From positions 7,750,001 to 7,814,000 of the forward strand of contig OX638372.1 in assembly GCA_951812925.1 (NCBI GenBank): a stretch of 64,000 nucleotides of DNA, in the 5' to 3' direction. Positions 34,127 to 45,945 of the stretch are shown here, piece by piece; position 1 is the stretch's first letter; every line of letters begins with the position of its first letter. The DNA comes from Calliopum simillimum. Lineage: Eukaryota; Arthropoda; Insecta; Diptera; Lauxaniidae. A program made the position numbers and the translations under genes. The notes under the pieces are model-generated. The model searched no databases and had not been told where the DNA came from. It saw only the letters and a list, made by a program, of their open reading frames with translations.

Positions 34127-34660
34127 ATGCGCTTCAGGCAAAAAATGCCTTTTGAATTTTCAGCTTTTAAGTACATACGTTCGTCAGTAAAAAGCCAGGA
34201 TTTCTCAAAACCTTGGTATCTACGAAAAAATTTCATATGGCGTAAAATGTTTAAAATCATTCAAAGAATTGGTGTGAATTTTTTCAGAATTTTTGAAAAA
34301 CTATTTTTTTTTTTTTGATCAAGTTTTGAAAAATTATGAAGTATCTCAAAAAATTCTGAAAAAATTCATACACAAGCATTTTTCGTTAGATGCCTTACTT
34401 TTAAGTAAAAAATCGTTTTTTCGACCGCGTAATAGAAAAACATAATGTCCTATGTACATTGATTTTTTTCGGAAGGAAAAAACAAAAAAAAAAAATTCTG
34501 AAAAAACTCTCACCAATTCTTTAAATGATTTTAAATATTTTACGCCATATGAAATTTTTTTGTAGATTCCAAGGTTTTGAGAAACCCTAGCTTTTTGCTG
34601 ATGATAGTATGTACTTAAAAGTTGAAAATTCAAAAGGCATTTTTTGCCTGAAACGCTTTC
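34127..34660. repeat. inner inverted repeat, ~190-bp arms
   Basis: The left arm (34127-34318) and right arm (about 34460-34660) are reverse complements with scattered changes: AAAATGCCTTTTGAATTTTC against GAAAATTCAAAAGGCATTTT, and TTTCATATGGCGTAAAATGT against ATTTTACGCCATATGAAATT. The AATTCTGAAAAAATTCAT words near the centre link it to MITE family A. Both flanking open frames share a peptide because they read the two arms. Confidence 0.8.
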
Positions 34661-34679
34661 TTCGTTAAATGCCTTGCTT

Positions 34680-35112
34680 TTGAATAAAAAATCGTTATTT
34701 CGACCGCGTAATTGAAAAATTTAAAAAAATCGATTTCGGGACGTGAATATCACCTATACCCCCAAAAAAAAATTATAATTTTTAAATGCCAAAATTTTTG
34801 TAAAAATAAAATCGTTGTTTCTAAAGCATTTTTGGGTGTCCATTTATTTTTATTTTATTTTTATTTATTGATTTAAATTGTTTGCATAGAAGAACTAAGT
34901 CTTTAACATGCCACTTATTTATTCATAGTAATAAAAAAAAGTTATGACCAAAACACATGTTTTTTTTTAACCAAAATGGGCCTTCAGTAGAATCAAAAGT
35001 GCCCCATTGATTTTTCTCTGAATGTAAAAAAAATGATGTAAATATCGTTGTTAAGAGTCATTCTACATTTTGAGTTGGTTTCGAGATGATTTTTTTTTTT
35101 TTTTTGCTTCAT
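34680..35112. mobile_element. MITE family A fragment, interrupted
   Basis: This stretch follows 20540-20880 closely: TAAAAAATCG, CGTAATTGAAAAA, TTATAATTTTTAA, CAAAATGGGCCTTCAGTAGA, ATCAAAAGTGCCCCATTG, then GTTTCGAGATGATTTTT and GCTTCAT. An AT-rich stretch of about 85 bp at 34845-34930 interrupts it. At 35112 it is broken by the fold-back element and resumes at 36212 with TCATACAAAATC, matching 20881-20892. It is thus an older copy that served as target for the later insertion. Confidence 0.75.
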
Positions 35113-36211
35113 GGTACAAACCATGTGTAAACGATCAAGAAATTTGTTCATGGCATCCGATTTGGCTATAAATTGGCATAAGCAATAGTTGCATAGTGGA
35201 AAAAATTACTACCAAATATTTTTTCAAAATTTAAAAAAATGGCGGAGATATGGGACTTTGAAATTTTTAGGTTAATTTTTTTTTGAGAAGCTATAACTTC
35301 AGTTGCATTTATCCAATTTTCAATTTTATAGTGTTAAATGATTTGTCTTAAAACAGGCTTTAAAATAAAAACTAGCAAACATTTTTTTTTTTTTTATATA
35401 GTTTACACTGAAAAAAAAATTTAAATTGAGTTTCCCAAAATACGTCCTTTTTAATATTTTTTATTTTTCTTGTAAAAAAAGCTACAAGTGTAACGTACCA
35501 GTCCTCCAAAAATTGGAGTGGGCCTGCCAGTGGTTCTCCAGAAAAACAATAAAGTGTAGCATCTTCCCCAATTTTTCAGTACATTTTTTTAATTTAAAAT
35601 TTTTATTAAAAAAAATTTTCAAATGCTGAAAATAGTTTATTGACTGTTTTTTTGCTTGTATAGTACTAATATAAGTACCAACGCACTTTTTTCAAATTCA
35701 AATTAACGTTTAATTAAAAATTTCAAATTCAAAAAAATTGTACTGAAAATTGCGACAAAAGCTACATTTTATTGTTTTTCTGGAGAACCACTGGGAGGCC
35801 CACTCCAATTTTTGGAGGACTCGTAAGTTACACTTGTAGCTTTTTTCACAAGCAAAATAAAAAATATTAAAAAGGATGTATTTTGGGAAACTCAATTTTA
35901 ATTTTTTTTTTCAGTGTAAACTATATATAAAACAAAAAAAAAAAATGTTTGCTAGTTTTTATTTTAAAGCCTGTTTTAAGACAAATCATTTAACACTATA
36001 AAATTGAAAATTGGATAAATGCAACCGAAGTTATAGCTTCTCAAAAAAACCTAACCTAAAAATTTCGAAGTCCCATATCTCCGCCATTTTTTTAAATTTT
36101 TAAAAAATATTTGGTAGTAATTTTTTCCACTATGCAATTATTGCTTATGCCAATTTATAGCCAAATCGGATGCCATAAAAAAATCTTGATCGTTTTGAAA
36201 TGGTTTGTACC
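35113..36211. mobile_element. fold-back transposon with ~480-bp arms and TCAT duplication
   Basis: Termini are GGTACAAACC at 35113 and GGTTTGTACC ending at 36211. TCAT is present on both sides (35109-35112 and 36212-36215), and the flanks rejoin to restore a family-A MITE sequence, which proves an insertion. The two arms (35113 to about 35590 and about 35735 to 36211) match almost throughout, for example CTCCGCCATTTTTTTAAATT and GGAGAACCACTGG. About 145 bp of AT-rich loop lies between them. The paired 67- and 61-codon frames come from the arms. No transposase is encoded, and the family is not recognised. Confidence 0.85.
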
Positions 36212-36314
36212 TCATACAAAATCTAGTATACATACATACTGAATCTGATCTATCAGCGGTATTATGAACTAGATTTTTGAGGGGGTAGAATCGCGCATTT
36301 TTCTAAGGGATATT

Positions 36315-38059
36315 GGTCAAAATGTACAATTGTGTATCGAAATTTATAAATGTCTACGAATTAAACACAACACGTAAAAAATAGTAATAAAAAAAATTCT
36401 AATGTATTATTTCGTTTTCCCTAATGGGACTATAGTCATTAACTTTCAGTTGCTTTTATTATTTATTTTATTTAGGTTTAATTGTACTTTGTTTTTATTG
36501 CGTATTAGTTTTGTTCGCTTTTGTGTGAAATTGCATTTGGATGCTGTCTGATTTTTCAGCAAAACTTTTATAAATCTCGTATTGAACATAGAAAGCGCAT
36601 TGTTTGGCAAATAATCAAATAAATTATAGAATTTTGTTTTTTGTATCAAATGCGGGCAATTGTTTCAATACAAAAACAAAAGAAAACGAATGGTTTTATT
36701 TTACATTGATATTGTGGAAAATTTGATTGAATGTATACTATTTTATCGTGTGTAATTTACGATTGTAACCTACATTCAAGTTATGGATTTATAACAACTA
36801 AATATATACATACTACTTAGTAACATGAAATTAATCATATGTACATGAGCAAAAATTTGGAACAGGTTTTCATAAAAAAAAAAAAATGTTTTTGAGCTTG
36901 TTTGCAAATATTTTCATCGCAAGTGCAAAATTTCTAGCTTTCCAACTATTGATATAAATTAACTTTCATCTCATTCTCTTTTTCTTTTTGCTTTATTTCT
37001 GTTAACTGAATACAAATAATCAGCAAAATAAGTACATAAATATGTTATTATAAATATAAATAACTTGATTAGTTTACATTAAATCGTAAATTTATTAAGC
37101 TTTATTACTTATCATCCCAAACTAAACATCTTCGAAACAGCGAATGAGCTTCCTTAAAATATCTTAAGACAAATCCCAAACATTTCAATGTCAGCACATT
37201 CACAAGAAGACTTCCACCAAATTGAACCAATTTATACAAAATGCGCTGCTCGTGAACAGAATAAATATTTTCTTTTGACCAGAGCCCAATACACTCTATG
37301 CCGCAACTATAGTTTCAAATTGTACGTACAAGTATGTGATTAATGTGAAGCAAACGGACAAGAAGGAAAAAAACAAATACACACATACTTGAGCTATGAA
37401 AAAATCAAACCAAAATATACATACAAACAAACAAACATTTTCAGTATAGGCCAGACAAAATGTGTTAGCCGAAAATGGCCAAGCTATAATTTGTATGCAT
37501 TGCAGAAAACTGTCAAAACCGTAAATAATTTGGACATCAATGAAAATAAAAATATAAAAAAGAAAAACCAAAATTGGGCAAAGCAATAAATTCTTAATTA
37601 AAAATGAAAACGCGCCAGAAATAACTAAAACTCAATTACCCACACAAACATAAATATACACACATATTCATGTATATATGAAGAAAATGACCTTCCGTAG
37701 AAAAAATTAAATTGGGATAAGAGAGTAATGAATTGCTTAAATACTTCACATACATTTCAGGGCTTTACTTGTATTGCTTATAAGTATCCTTCTTGACTTG
37801 AAAATTAAACTGCTCGCCACACATCAGAGGTTAAGCACACGCACACACGTCTCACAGTGGTATGTATGGCTTATGCAAAAAAATGGAATGAAATTCCGCA
37901 TGCTTAGTACTCGTAAGTTGTAGCAAGTTCAGAAATATTCCAAAAATGGTTTTTTAAGTTTAGAGGACGTAGCTAGACGTAGCTAACTTAGTACTTTTCC
38001 AAGAAAAATTGCAAACGCTGCATTTTGTAGAAGCATTTTAATTAACGCATATCTTTAAA
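36315..38059. other. intron 2, no gene seen
   Basis: AT-rich sequence with A runs near 36871-36884. No recognised element or exon. Confidence 0.45.
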
Positions 38060-38500
38060 ACGACTTATGTAATCGATATCTTAATACGCAAAACAAAAAC
38101 TTGTCCATCTTTTTTTACTATGTTTGAAATGAAGTACGACTTTAAATTATACACCATTTGAAAGGTATTTGTGCGTGGATGTGCACAAAAATAAAACTAT
38201 GTTAATATCTAGGTAAAATTATATACAAATTTTTCAATATTAACAACAACAAAATACATGGTCACACAGAGCTGAAAAAATTATAAACTACAAAGACAAA
38301 GAGTGTAGCAATGATTTCATGTTTCTTGTTGTGTTTATATTTAGCTAGAATTATACCAGGGATGATAAATGAGCTTTTCTCTTTTGTACCGAATAGCAAA
38401 AAAAAGTACAAAAAGTACAAAAATTATTTAATATATTTGTGGTCGAATTTTGACCACTGGGCGATTCTAGTTCAAATAATTTTTACTCTAAATTGTTGAT
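38060..38500 (+). repeat. dispersed repeat, copy 1
   Basis: Collinear with 58235-58700 in the same orientation. Shared landmarks in order are TTGTCC..CTTTTTTACTATG, TATACACCATT.GAAAGGTAT, GGTCACACAGAG, GGATGATAAATGAGCTTT, TTTTGTACC.AATAG and TGGGCGATTCTAGT. Divergence is substantial, so the copies are old. No coding potential or termini are recognised. Confidence 0.75.
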
Positions 38501-40900
38501 ATACTTATACCAATAACATATTTATATTGTATATCAACTTGTTCTACAATAACTTGCTATTTCAGAACTTAAATGTTTTTATAATAATCATATTTGGTTT
38601 TGTTTAAATTGTTTTATGATTTTCAAAAATTTTCACTTTTCTAATAAAATCTGAATACTGCACATCCTCATCTTTTCATTTTAAGATAAATTAATAACAA
38701 AATATCATATTTCAATAAAAAATTCAGTAAAAATATCTTCAACAAAATAAATTTATATAAATGGTGTATTTATATCGAGTTCCACGAAATATATAATCAA
38801 TTTCACAAATACAACTTTAAGTAAATTTGACTCTAGTTTTCGAACAAAAAAATTACTTTTTGGAAAAAGGATTACAGACGCCTTCTTAGTGGAAAATTTT
38901 TCTAGAAAACTGCATGATTAGATTTTTGAAATTCAGTGATCAAAAAATTGCTTATTTGAACTATTGTAAGATACCACTGTGCACTAAACTTTACACCCCA
39001 TAAGTACAAAAGGAAAATGAACCATAATGCACGCAACAAAGGACGATTTTCTTTATGAGTTTATTTACAAAGCACAGTACGAAAAAACAACAATTGCAGG
39101 AGGTAGAGAACATAAAGTAATGTAATTCCTTTCCATGCTTGTTGTTATTGTTGTTGTTGCTACACAATTTCAACACAGATACAACTAACTGTGATAATCA
39201 ATCAATTTTCTACAAGATGGCGTAATAAAGAAAAAATCAAGAAGCAAACATAAAAGCCAAAAAAAAAAAAAAAAAACAAAAAATAAATGAAAAGAAATCG
39301 TACAGAAACGTGTTTATGTGACTAAATGGCAACACGATTTCCGCAACAGCAGCGCTTGTTTTTGTACATGTGTGTGTGTGTGTTAACAACATGTTTGTGC
39401 GATTTGTCTGATAGCATATGTTGTTAACATGAGAAATGACACAGCTGAGCAATCTCTGACTTTGCTCTTGCTGTAATTCATGCTGTTGTTGGTGTTATTG
39501 TTGTTGTTATGCTTTTCCAACAATTGACCTCCTTTAAGGTTCTTAAAACACAAAATTCGTTAGACATAAGTGGAACTTAATTATTGGGTTGTGACTTTTG
39601 TTCGAACAGCGTTTATTGAATTACATATTAATGTTTTCTTTCTTCACTTTTTCGATTTCTCCCATTTTCTGACCTCATTTGACCATTTTCGAAAGATTTT
39701 TGTCAAGATTTTTCTTTTTGATTTATGTTCTATTTACGTTGTTTGGATTTTTTTTTTTAAATTGAAATTGGAGAAAACGTATTTTTAATTGCTTTTGTGG
39801 GTATTTAGGACACATAAAAATAGTGATAATTGAAAAATTGTTAAAAAAAAATTGCTAAACGGTTGTTTTGCAGTGTGAAAGTCAAACATTGCGTGACCGA
39901 CTTGTCAACAAACTTTGTTGACTTGTTTTTGGAAAGTGTTTGCTACCGTACTTCCTAAAGAATTTAATCAATTTAATGTTAAACTATTTATTTTCATATA
40001 ATAAAAAATGTTGAAAATGTTCCTTCTATAATTACATGCCATATTTAAGTATTAAAAGATAAGATAATACCTTTACTTTGGCAATTCAACAATCCATTGT
40101 TGTATATAAACATTCATATAAAATTCTAATATCTTCAATTATTTATTTAATGTCGCTTTCAATTCATTTTGCCCTTGCTGGCTAATGTTGAAATTGTAGA
40201 TAATGCTATATTATGTGTAGAATTGTCATTGTCTAATACAATAACAAAAAAGTACAGAATTTCACTGGAAAAACTCAAATGAAATGCAACCAGCAAGCAG
40301 AGTGACCAGTGACCAAGAGTGGAGACCAACATTTAGCATTCAGTGCTCAACATGGCAGCTGCCAACTTTATTCAGAGATTCATTTCATTCATTTATGCTC
40401 TGTAAACATTTGACCCGAAATAACTAAATCACAGAAATCCTGACAATGTAAATTTTAAATTGAACAAATATGTCAACTTTCACTCCTGCACCACTTTGGT
40501 TCACTCACTCACTTACTCACTTGCTCCTTTCGCATAGAGTCCTTCAGTCGGTCACTTATTCTATGCCAGAGATTGACATGACAGCTGCAGTAATAGGAAT
40601 GGTAACATGCATAGTGGTGCGAGTTTTGCTTAATACTTATTAAATTAAAATATATTTTCGAAATATTTTTACTCAACATTATTGCCATATGTTCTGAAAA
40701 ACATTTCATTGTTTTTAGAAACATTTTTAGGACCAAAAACTTTCAAGAATGCTTATTAAATTTTTATTTGTAAAATTGCTGAAAAGATTTTTTGCAAACA
40801 TTTTTTATAAGCATTGTTTCGAAATATTTTTAAAAGAAAGAGATTTTAAATATGACCGTCAGTAATACTTGTTTCTCCACTTTGTTGGCAAATTGAAAAG
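38501..40900. other. intron 2, no gene seen
   Basis: AT-rich sequence with an A run near 39258-39276, (TG)n near 39368-39382 and (GTT)n near 39490-39510. No exon recognised. Confidence 0.45.
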
Positions 40901-40904
40901 AAAA

Positions 40905-41910
40905 AACTGTCATGTTTCTCAACATTATTGCTAAATTTTATTTCTCAACATTATCGCTACACTTTGTTTTCCAACATTATTGCTAATATTTGTTTATTAA
41001 CATTATTGCAAATCTTTGTTTCTCAGCATCATCGCTAAGCTTTGTTTCTCATCATTGTTGCTATTCTTTGATTCCCAACATTATTGCTAATCTTTGTTTC
41101 TCAGCATTATCGACAAAATTTGTTTCCCAACATTATTGCTAATCTTTATTTCTTAAAATTATTGCTAAACTTTGTTTCTCAACATTATTGCAAAATTTTT
41201 TTACTCAACATTATCGCTAATCTTTATTTCTCAACATTATTGCCAAGCTCTTATCGCTAAACTGTGTTTCCAAACATTATTGCTAATCTTTGTTTCTCAA
41301 CATTATCGATAAACATTGTTTTCCAATAGAACTGCTAAATCTTGTTTCTCAACACTATTGCAAGACATTGTTTCGATTGCTAACCATTGTTTCTTAACAT
41401 TCTTGCTAAGCTTTGTTTCTGAACTTTATCACTAATCATTGTTTAAAAGAAATAATTCTAAACATTGTTTCTCAATAACATTAATGATGAACATTTTTGT
41501 TAACATTACTGCTAAACTTCGTTTCTTAACATTATCGCTAAGCATTGTTTTTGAACATTATTGCTAAACTTTGTTTCTTAACATTATTGCTAATCTTTGT
41601 TTCTCAACATCATCGCTAAGCTTTGTTTCACAACATTGTTGCTATTCTTTGATTCTCAACATTATTGCTAATCTTTGTTCCTCAACATTAATACTGAACA
41701 TTTCTTAAAATTATTTATAAACATTGTTTCGATACATTAATGGCGAACATTTTTGCTCAACAATATTGCTACACTTTGTTTCTCAACATTATGGCTAATC
41801 ATTGTTTCTCAGAATTATTTCTTAACATTGTTTCTCAACATTTTTGTCAAACATTGTCTCTCAACCTTGTTGTTAAACATTGTTTCTCGACATTGTTGCT
41901 AGACTTAGTG
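40905..41910. repeat. minisatellite, ~26-bp unit
   Basis: About one kilobase of tandem units. Each consists of CTTTGTTTCTCAACATT followed by ATTGCTAAT or ATCGCTAAG. Some variants are shortened (CATTGTTTCGAT) or carry other single-base changes. Period is about 26 bp. Homogeneity falls towards both ends. The plus-strand frame at 41740-42117 begins in the repeat and is not a gene. Confidence 0.85.
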
Positions 41911-42609
41911 CAACAAGAAAAAAATTTTCACAGTTTGTACCACATTATCATATTATATCCAAAAGTTCAACGCACGACACTGTTGCCACCGCTGCTATGT
42001 GCACTTCATGTCCTGTATAATGCCAACATTTGCGATACGCTAAAAACGGCTCTAACGGACTTTTCATTTCAATTTCTCTGGTGGATGGGCACTGAAAACA
42101 TGAACAGAATCAGATAACGAAGATGACAAAAAAAGAGACAACAACTACAGAAATAGCACTAACAACAACAACAAATGCAAATAAAATATGAAGATGGACC
42201 TCGTGAATTTTATATCTATGTAGCAACAATACAATAGGTAGCATAAAAAAAGACGGCAACGATGACGAAAATGAAGTTAAAAAAAAATCAGCAATTGTGC
42301 TGTAGAATCCTTTAAAAGAGCAGCAACATAAACAACAACAACAATAACTATAATAGTCTTCCGTCATAGTAGTGCTAGCGTTTTGTGAACTGAAGTAGCG
42401 AAAGTTGAACATTGAAAAGGACCTATATACTTTTAAGCGGAAAATCTCTTACCAGGGCTTCTGCTTTAAGTTATTTAATACAAAATTTATGTAAAATAAC
42501 TATTATTTTCTGGATCAGTTTTCTTCATAGAGACCAAATAATGAGGACCAGTGTCCTCAACGTACTACTGTATCAAAACCATGGAGCTATGGACTGCGCA
42601 GTTGAAAAA
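41911..42609. other. non-coding, no gene seen
   Basis: Sequence rich in CAACAACA words (42150-42350). The minus-strand frame at 42110-42412 reads these as Val/Ser/Cys runs and is not credible. Confidence 0.4.
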
Positions 42610-42990
42610 CATAAAAACCTTGATTTTTGGAATCGAAAAATATCCAAAATTTTTGCAAGAGCATATTCTGTATTTTTCAAGCAAATTTGAGCATCCATTG
42701 TGTCAAGAAAAAAATGTCAAAACGGATCTTCGGGAATCAAAAGCGTTCCGTTGGCATCTTGCTAAAAATTGTGAAAAAATTCACACGTATTTCTTGAACA
42801 ATTCTTATCATTTTTGCTTTTCGAACTTTTTTCGTATGATTCCTTACTATGTTCCGACCGCCTAGTTGAAAAACGTAAAAAAAGATACGCAGACCTATGG
42901 AATGTATTTTCTCAAGTAAATTCATCAACAGCTTTTATCGGATTTTTTGTGCACAACTCAATAAAATGTTTTGTTTTAAGTATTAGGTTG
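42610..42990. repeat. degraded MITE family A relative
   Basis: Words in the order TTGTGAAAAAATTCACAC, TTCTTGAACAATTC, GATTCCTTACTATGTTCCGA, CCGCCTAGTTGAAAAAC and GATGCCTTACTTTTTAATGA echo the interior of the elements at 20.4 and 34.4 kb (ATGCCTTACTTTTAAGTAAA, CGACCGCGTAATAGAAAAAC). Similarity is partial and no ends are visible. Confidence 0.45.
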
Positions 42991-43059
42991 ATGCCTTACT
43001 TTTTAATGACATGATATGGTTCTTTAATGATCTCTGCGTGTATTTTGTACGCATGTACC

Positions 43060-43350
43060 CAATGGGGAATGGGGGGCATCAATAGCGCTTCTGAAGCGCT
43101 CTAAAGCAGCAGTGAAGCGCATCTCTCTCGTTGCCAAAAGCGCTGAAATTAACATTGGCATGTCATTGGAACGAAGCGCTTCGCTCTCGCTACCAGAAAT
43201 GCTCTTTCGATGCGCATCGCTCTCGCATCCAGAAATGCTGTTTGGATGCGCATCGCTCTCGCTACCAGAAATGCTCTTTGGATGCGCATCGCTCTCGCAT
43301 TCAGAAATGCTCTTTGAATGCTTTTTGGATGACAATAAAAATATTTAAAA
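43060..43350. repeat. 36-bp GC-rich minisatellite, left part
   Basis: Four to five units of TGCGCATCGCTCTCGC, then ATCCAGAAATGCTCTTTGGA (36 bp), preceded by irregular AGCGCTT/GCGC-rich words from 43087. Alternate units read CTACCAGAAATGC or CATCCAGAAATGC, giving a 72-bp higher-order period. The Ser-Glu-Ser-Asp-Ala-His peptide repeats on the minus strand and their plus-strand mirrors derive from the unit. GC content is far above the background. Confidence 0.85.
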
Positions 43351-43375
43351 AATTAATTTTTAATTGAAATTTTAC

Positions 43376-43582
43376 GTCTTTCGTCAACAAAGACACATCA
43401 GACTATTATTTTTTTTGATGTAATTATAATTATTTTTATTTTACTAAATTAATTCTAATTGAAAAATTGCAAGTTGAAAACTTTTGTGTTAGGTCTGGGC
43501 CGGAGTTGAACCGAGGACCTCACGGTTGCTACATTTGTCAATCGCAGTGCCAGTCGCTAGACCACTGCTCTATCATCGCGCT
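43376..43582 (-). mobile_element. tRNA-derived SINE, third family, inside the 36-bp minisatellite
   Basis: On the minus strand: GATGATAGAGCAGTGGTCTA (A-box region), then about 40 bp on GAGGTCCTCGGTTCAACTCC (B box GGTTCAACTCC) and GGCCCAGACC. An AT-rich tail runs through AAAACTTGCAATTTTTCAAT to GACGAAAGAC. The tail recurs headless at 9917-10027. The element separates two parts of the same minisatellite, so it, or a duplication including it, postdates the array. Confidence 0.7.
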
Positions 43583-43634
43583 CTTACGAAGACGACTTAT
43601 TGATTTATTTTGTTTTGTACGTTAATACGTGACC

Positions 43635-43885
43635 GAAAGCGCATCGTTCTCGCTGCCAGAAATGCTCTTTGGACGCGCATCGCTCTCGCATCCAGAAATG
43701 CTCTTTGGATGCGCATCGCTCTCGCTACCAGAAATGCTCTTTGAGTGCGCATCGCTCTCGCATTCAGAAATGCTCTTTGGATGCGCTTCGCTCTCGCTAC
43801 CTATAGCGCAGAAAATATGCGCATACAAATCAGCTCTTTGGATGCGAGAAGGACGCGCATCGCTATTGCATCTTGGGGATGCGCA
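43635..43885. repeat. 36-bp GC-rich minisatellite, right part
   Basis: The same 36-bp unit as at 43060-43350 (GCGCATCGCTCTCGCTACC, then AGAAATGCTCTTTG), four clear copies followed by degenerate ones around TAGCGCAGAAAATATGCGCA and GGATGCGCATCG. Confidence 0.85.
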
Positions 43886-45912
43886 TCGAAATTTTCTGTT
43901 GGGTAGTTACAAAAGTTTTTTATGAGTGTCAACCCTAATTCAGACACACAAACACACAGAAGACCTGCAGTTTAATTTGGTGCAGTTCGCTATATTTTTA
44001 TTTATTTTTTTTTTTTTCGATTCCATACTTTCTTGTTTTATTTCATTTGCCCTCTTGCCTATTTTTGTACATTTTTTATTAACAAATATACTCGTACATA
44101 TATAAAAATATATATATATTTTTTTAATACTCCTGCAGCTGCTACTTCCGTAGTGTCCTTATTGTGATATTATTATGTTCTCTGCTTTTGAGTTTCATTT
44201 TCACATTTCACACTTTGTCTCATTCGTATTACTGCCGCATTTCTTGAGGTTTTTGACTTGAGCCTTAGTTGATTTTTTCTTCTTTTTCCTCTTTGCTGCT
44301 TCGGCGGCTCTCTTACGAGAACGTATTTCCGTTTTCCGTTGTTCGTTTCCGCTTGTGTCATGTTATCATCGTCTATTATTTTAGCATTTTTATTATCATA
44401 TACATTTGTTCTGTCTGCCTTGTCCTCTATTCCGCACCATCTTCTTTGCGCTACTATTGCTGTAGCCACTTCCTACACTTAGTACTTTTCGTTGTTTTTT
44501 CCTTTACATTCATTTTGAAAAAAAAAACCCATTCAATACCTTGTAGGAAAGTTTATAATAGCTCTCCACATTTTTGACATAAAATTTGTTCTAATACCAA
44601 GTTTCTAATGCTTTGAGATTTAGCTCTAAATCTCGACATAACTCATGTGATTTACGATACAAAAATAAATCTATTTCTAACAAGATTCATTGTAAATCTG
44701 CATATAAGTAAGTCTCAGCAGTGCTACTTATTTGGGTTATTTTCGACCAAGTTGCACTCCTCAAGCTAGATGATTGTCATTACATGTCAGTAAAAAAGAA
44801 AGCAAACGGTATATAAATATAGATAAGAAAAGGAAAAACAACTTTTATTTTCCCGATTATGACATTTTCTGTCAAAAATAAATCTCTTTTGGCTAAATCT
44901 TTGGTGGAAACGCAGAATTTCCTCGATCGCTTTTAATGAAGACGATTTATTTTGGCGCAGAAATTATAGCAGAGTACATAGCTTTATTTTTTTAATTGTG
45001 TTGTCACTTTACACTCATGTACCAAATGGGTGCCATCACTGTGATGGTGTCAGTAAAGTTGCTACCAATGAATTAGCCAGGATTTTTCTTTTTCGAATTT
45101 TGCTTTTATTCCCTTATTTCGATTTTTTGTTCTTTGTCTTCATTGCATTATTTGGAATGTCAGTCACGTGCATTTCATCATGAATTGGAGAAATCTGTGA
45201 CTCTGCACGGTAACATTGTAACGTTGTGTGTGCGGGATATCATTGTATCGGTGTCAGTGATTCGTGCGTACAAGTGTGGGTGTGTTTTTGTATGTTTATG
45301 TGTGTGATAGGCCTATGTTTTCATTTGAAGGCAGCACGCATTCGACATTCTTTTAACGTATTACATTTTCATTTTGATGTTTTCATTTTTTTATGTTTCA
45401 TACGTTGCCATAATTCAAATGTGAGCCTGTGTGTTTAACGTCAGACATTTTATTTCTTTTTGTTATATGTGTGTGTGTGTGACTATATCCGCCGCATGTG
45501 TGGGAATTTATTTTTAGCCATTAGTATATGGGAATATGTTTAAGGATTATGTTGTTGCCTAAACATTCTTGTTGTTTTATTACGAGTCCTTGTTGTACGA
45601 GTAAGCCACATTAAATTATGAAGTCCTTAGTGTATTTGAGTTTTAACCTCTTCATTTATGATCTCTTATTTGATTAAACTTCTTTTTTTTTTGCACTCAA
45701 ATTCAAAAAGTCGAACAATTGTGGTTTTTGCACAATTAAGCTCATATGTATATTCAAATATACATATTATATATGATTTAAAGCACCATTTCTCGTTTTG
45801 AATACGCTACAACCCCTTATTTTGTAAGGTTTGATCAAATAATGCATAAGTCAGAAATGGAGTGGATTAGATGATGTTAAGGGATCGTGACAAATGGAGA
45901 GATTTCATATTA
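43886..45912. other. intron 2, no gene seen
   Basis: AT-rich sequence with T runs near 44006-44019, (TA)n near 44098-44119 and (TG)n near 45467-45481. Open frames at 44173-44577 (both strands) lack motifs. Confidence 0.45.
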
Positions 45913-45945
45913 GCCCTATGCTCCTCCTAGGAGTTAAAGGAGAAA
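45913..45945 (+). mobile_element. LINE 3' end fragment
   Basis: GCCCTATGCTCCTCCTAG, then GAGTTAAAGGAGAA matches the minus-strand 3' end of the LINE at 17527-18360 (17548-17575) with one difference. It is a very short 5'-truncated copy in plus orientation; sequence before it is unrelated. Confidence 0.6.

Larger units (their letters stand above)
34092..36314. mobile_element. outer TIR element holding nested palindromes, ~2.2 kb
   Basis: Perfect 26-bp inverted repeats lie at 34092-34117 (AATATCCCTTAGAAAAATGC start) and 36289-36314 (GCATTTTTCTAAGGGATATT end). Similar inverted words just outside (TTTTTTTTATTACTATTTTT near 34055 and AAAAATAGTAATAAAAAAAA near 36377) may extend the repeat. The interior is filled by other palindromic elements (34127-34660, a family-A MITE fragment, and the fold-back element 35113-36211). 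The arrangement shows successive insertions into one another. No transposase is seen. Confidence 0.65.

Noticed and set aside
43494..43582. Functional tRNA gene on the minus strand
   Set aside because: The spacing between the boxes is too long, the stems do not form, and the tail is shared with 9917-10027, so it is a SINE.
43024..43925. Ser/Glu/Asp/His-rich and Leu/Ser/Met-rich repeat proteins
   Set aside because: 36 bp is a multiple of three, so the minisatellite stays open in several frames on both strands. There is no promoter, start context or non-repeat domain.
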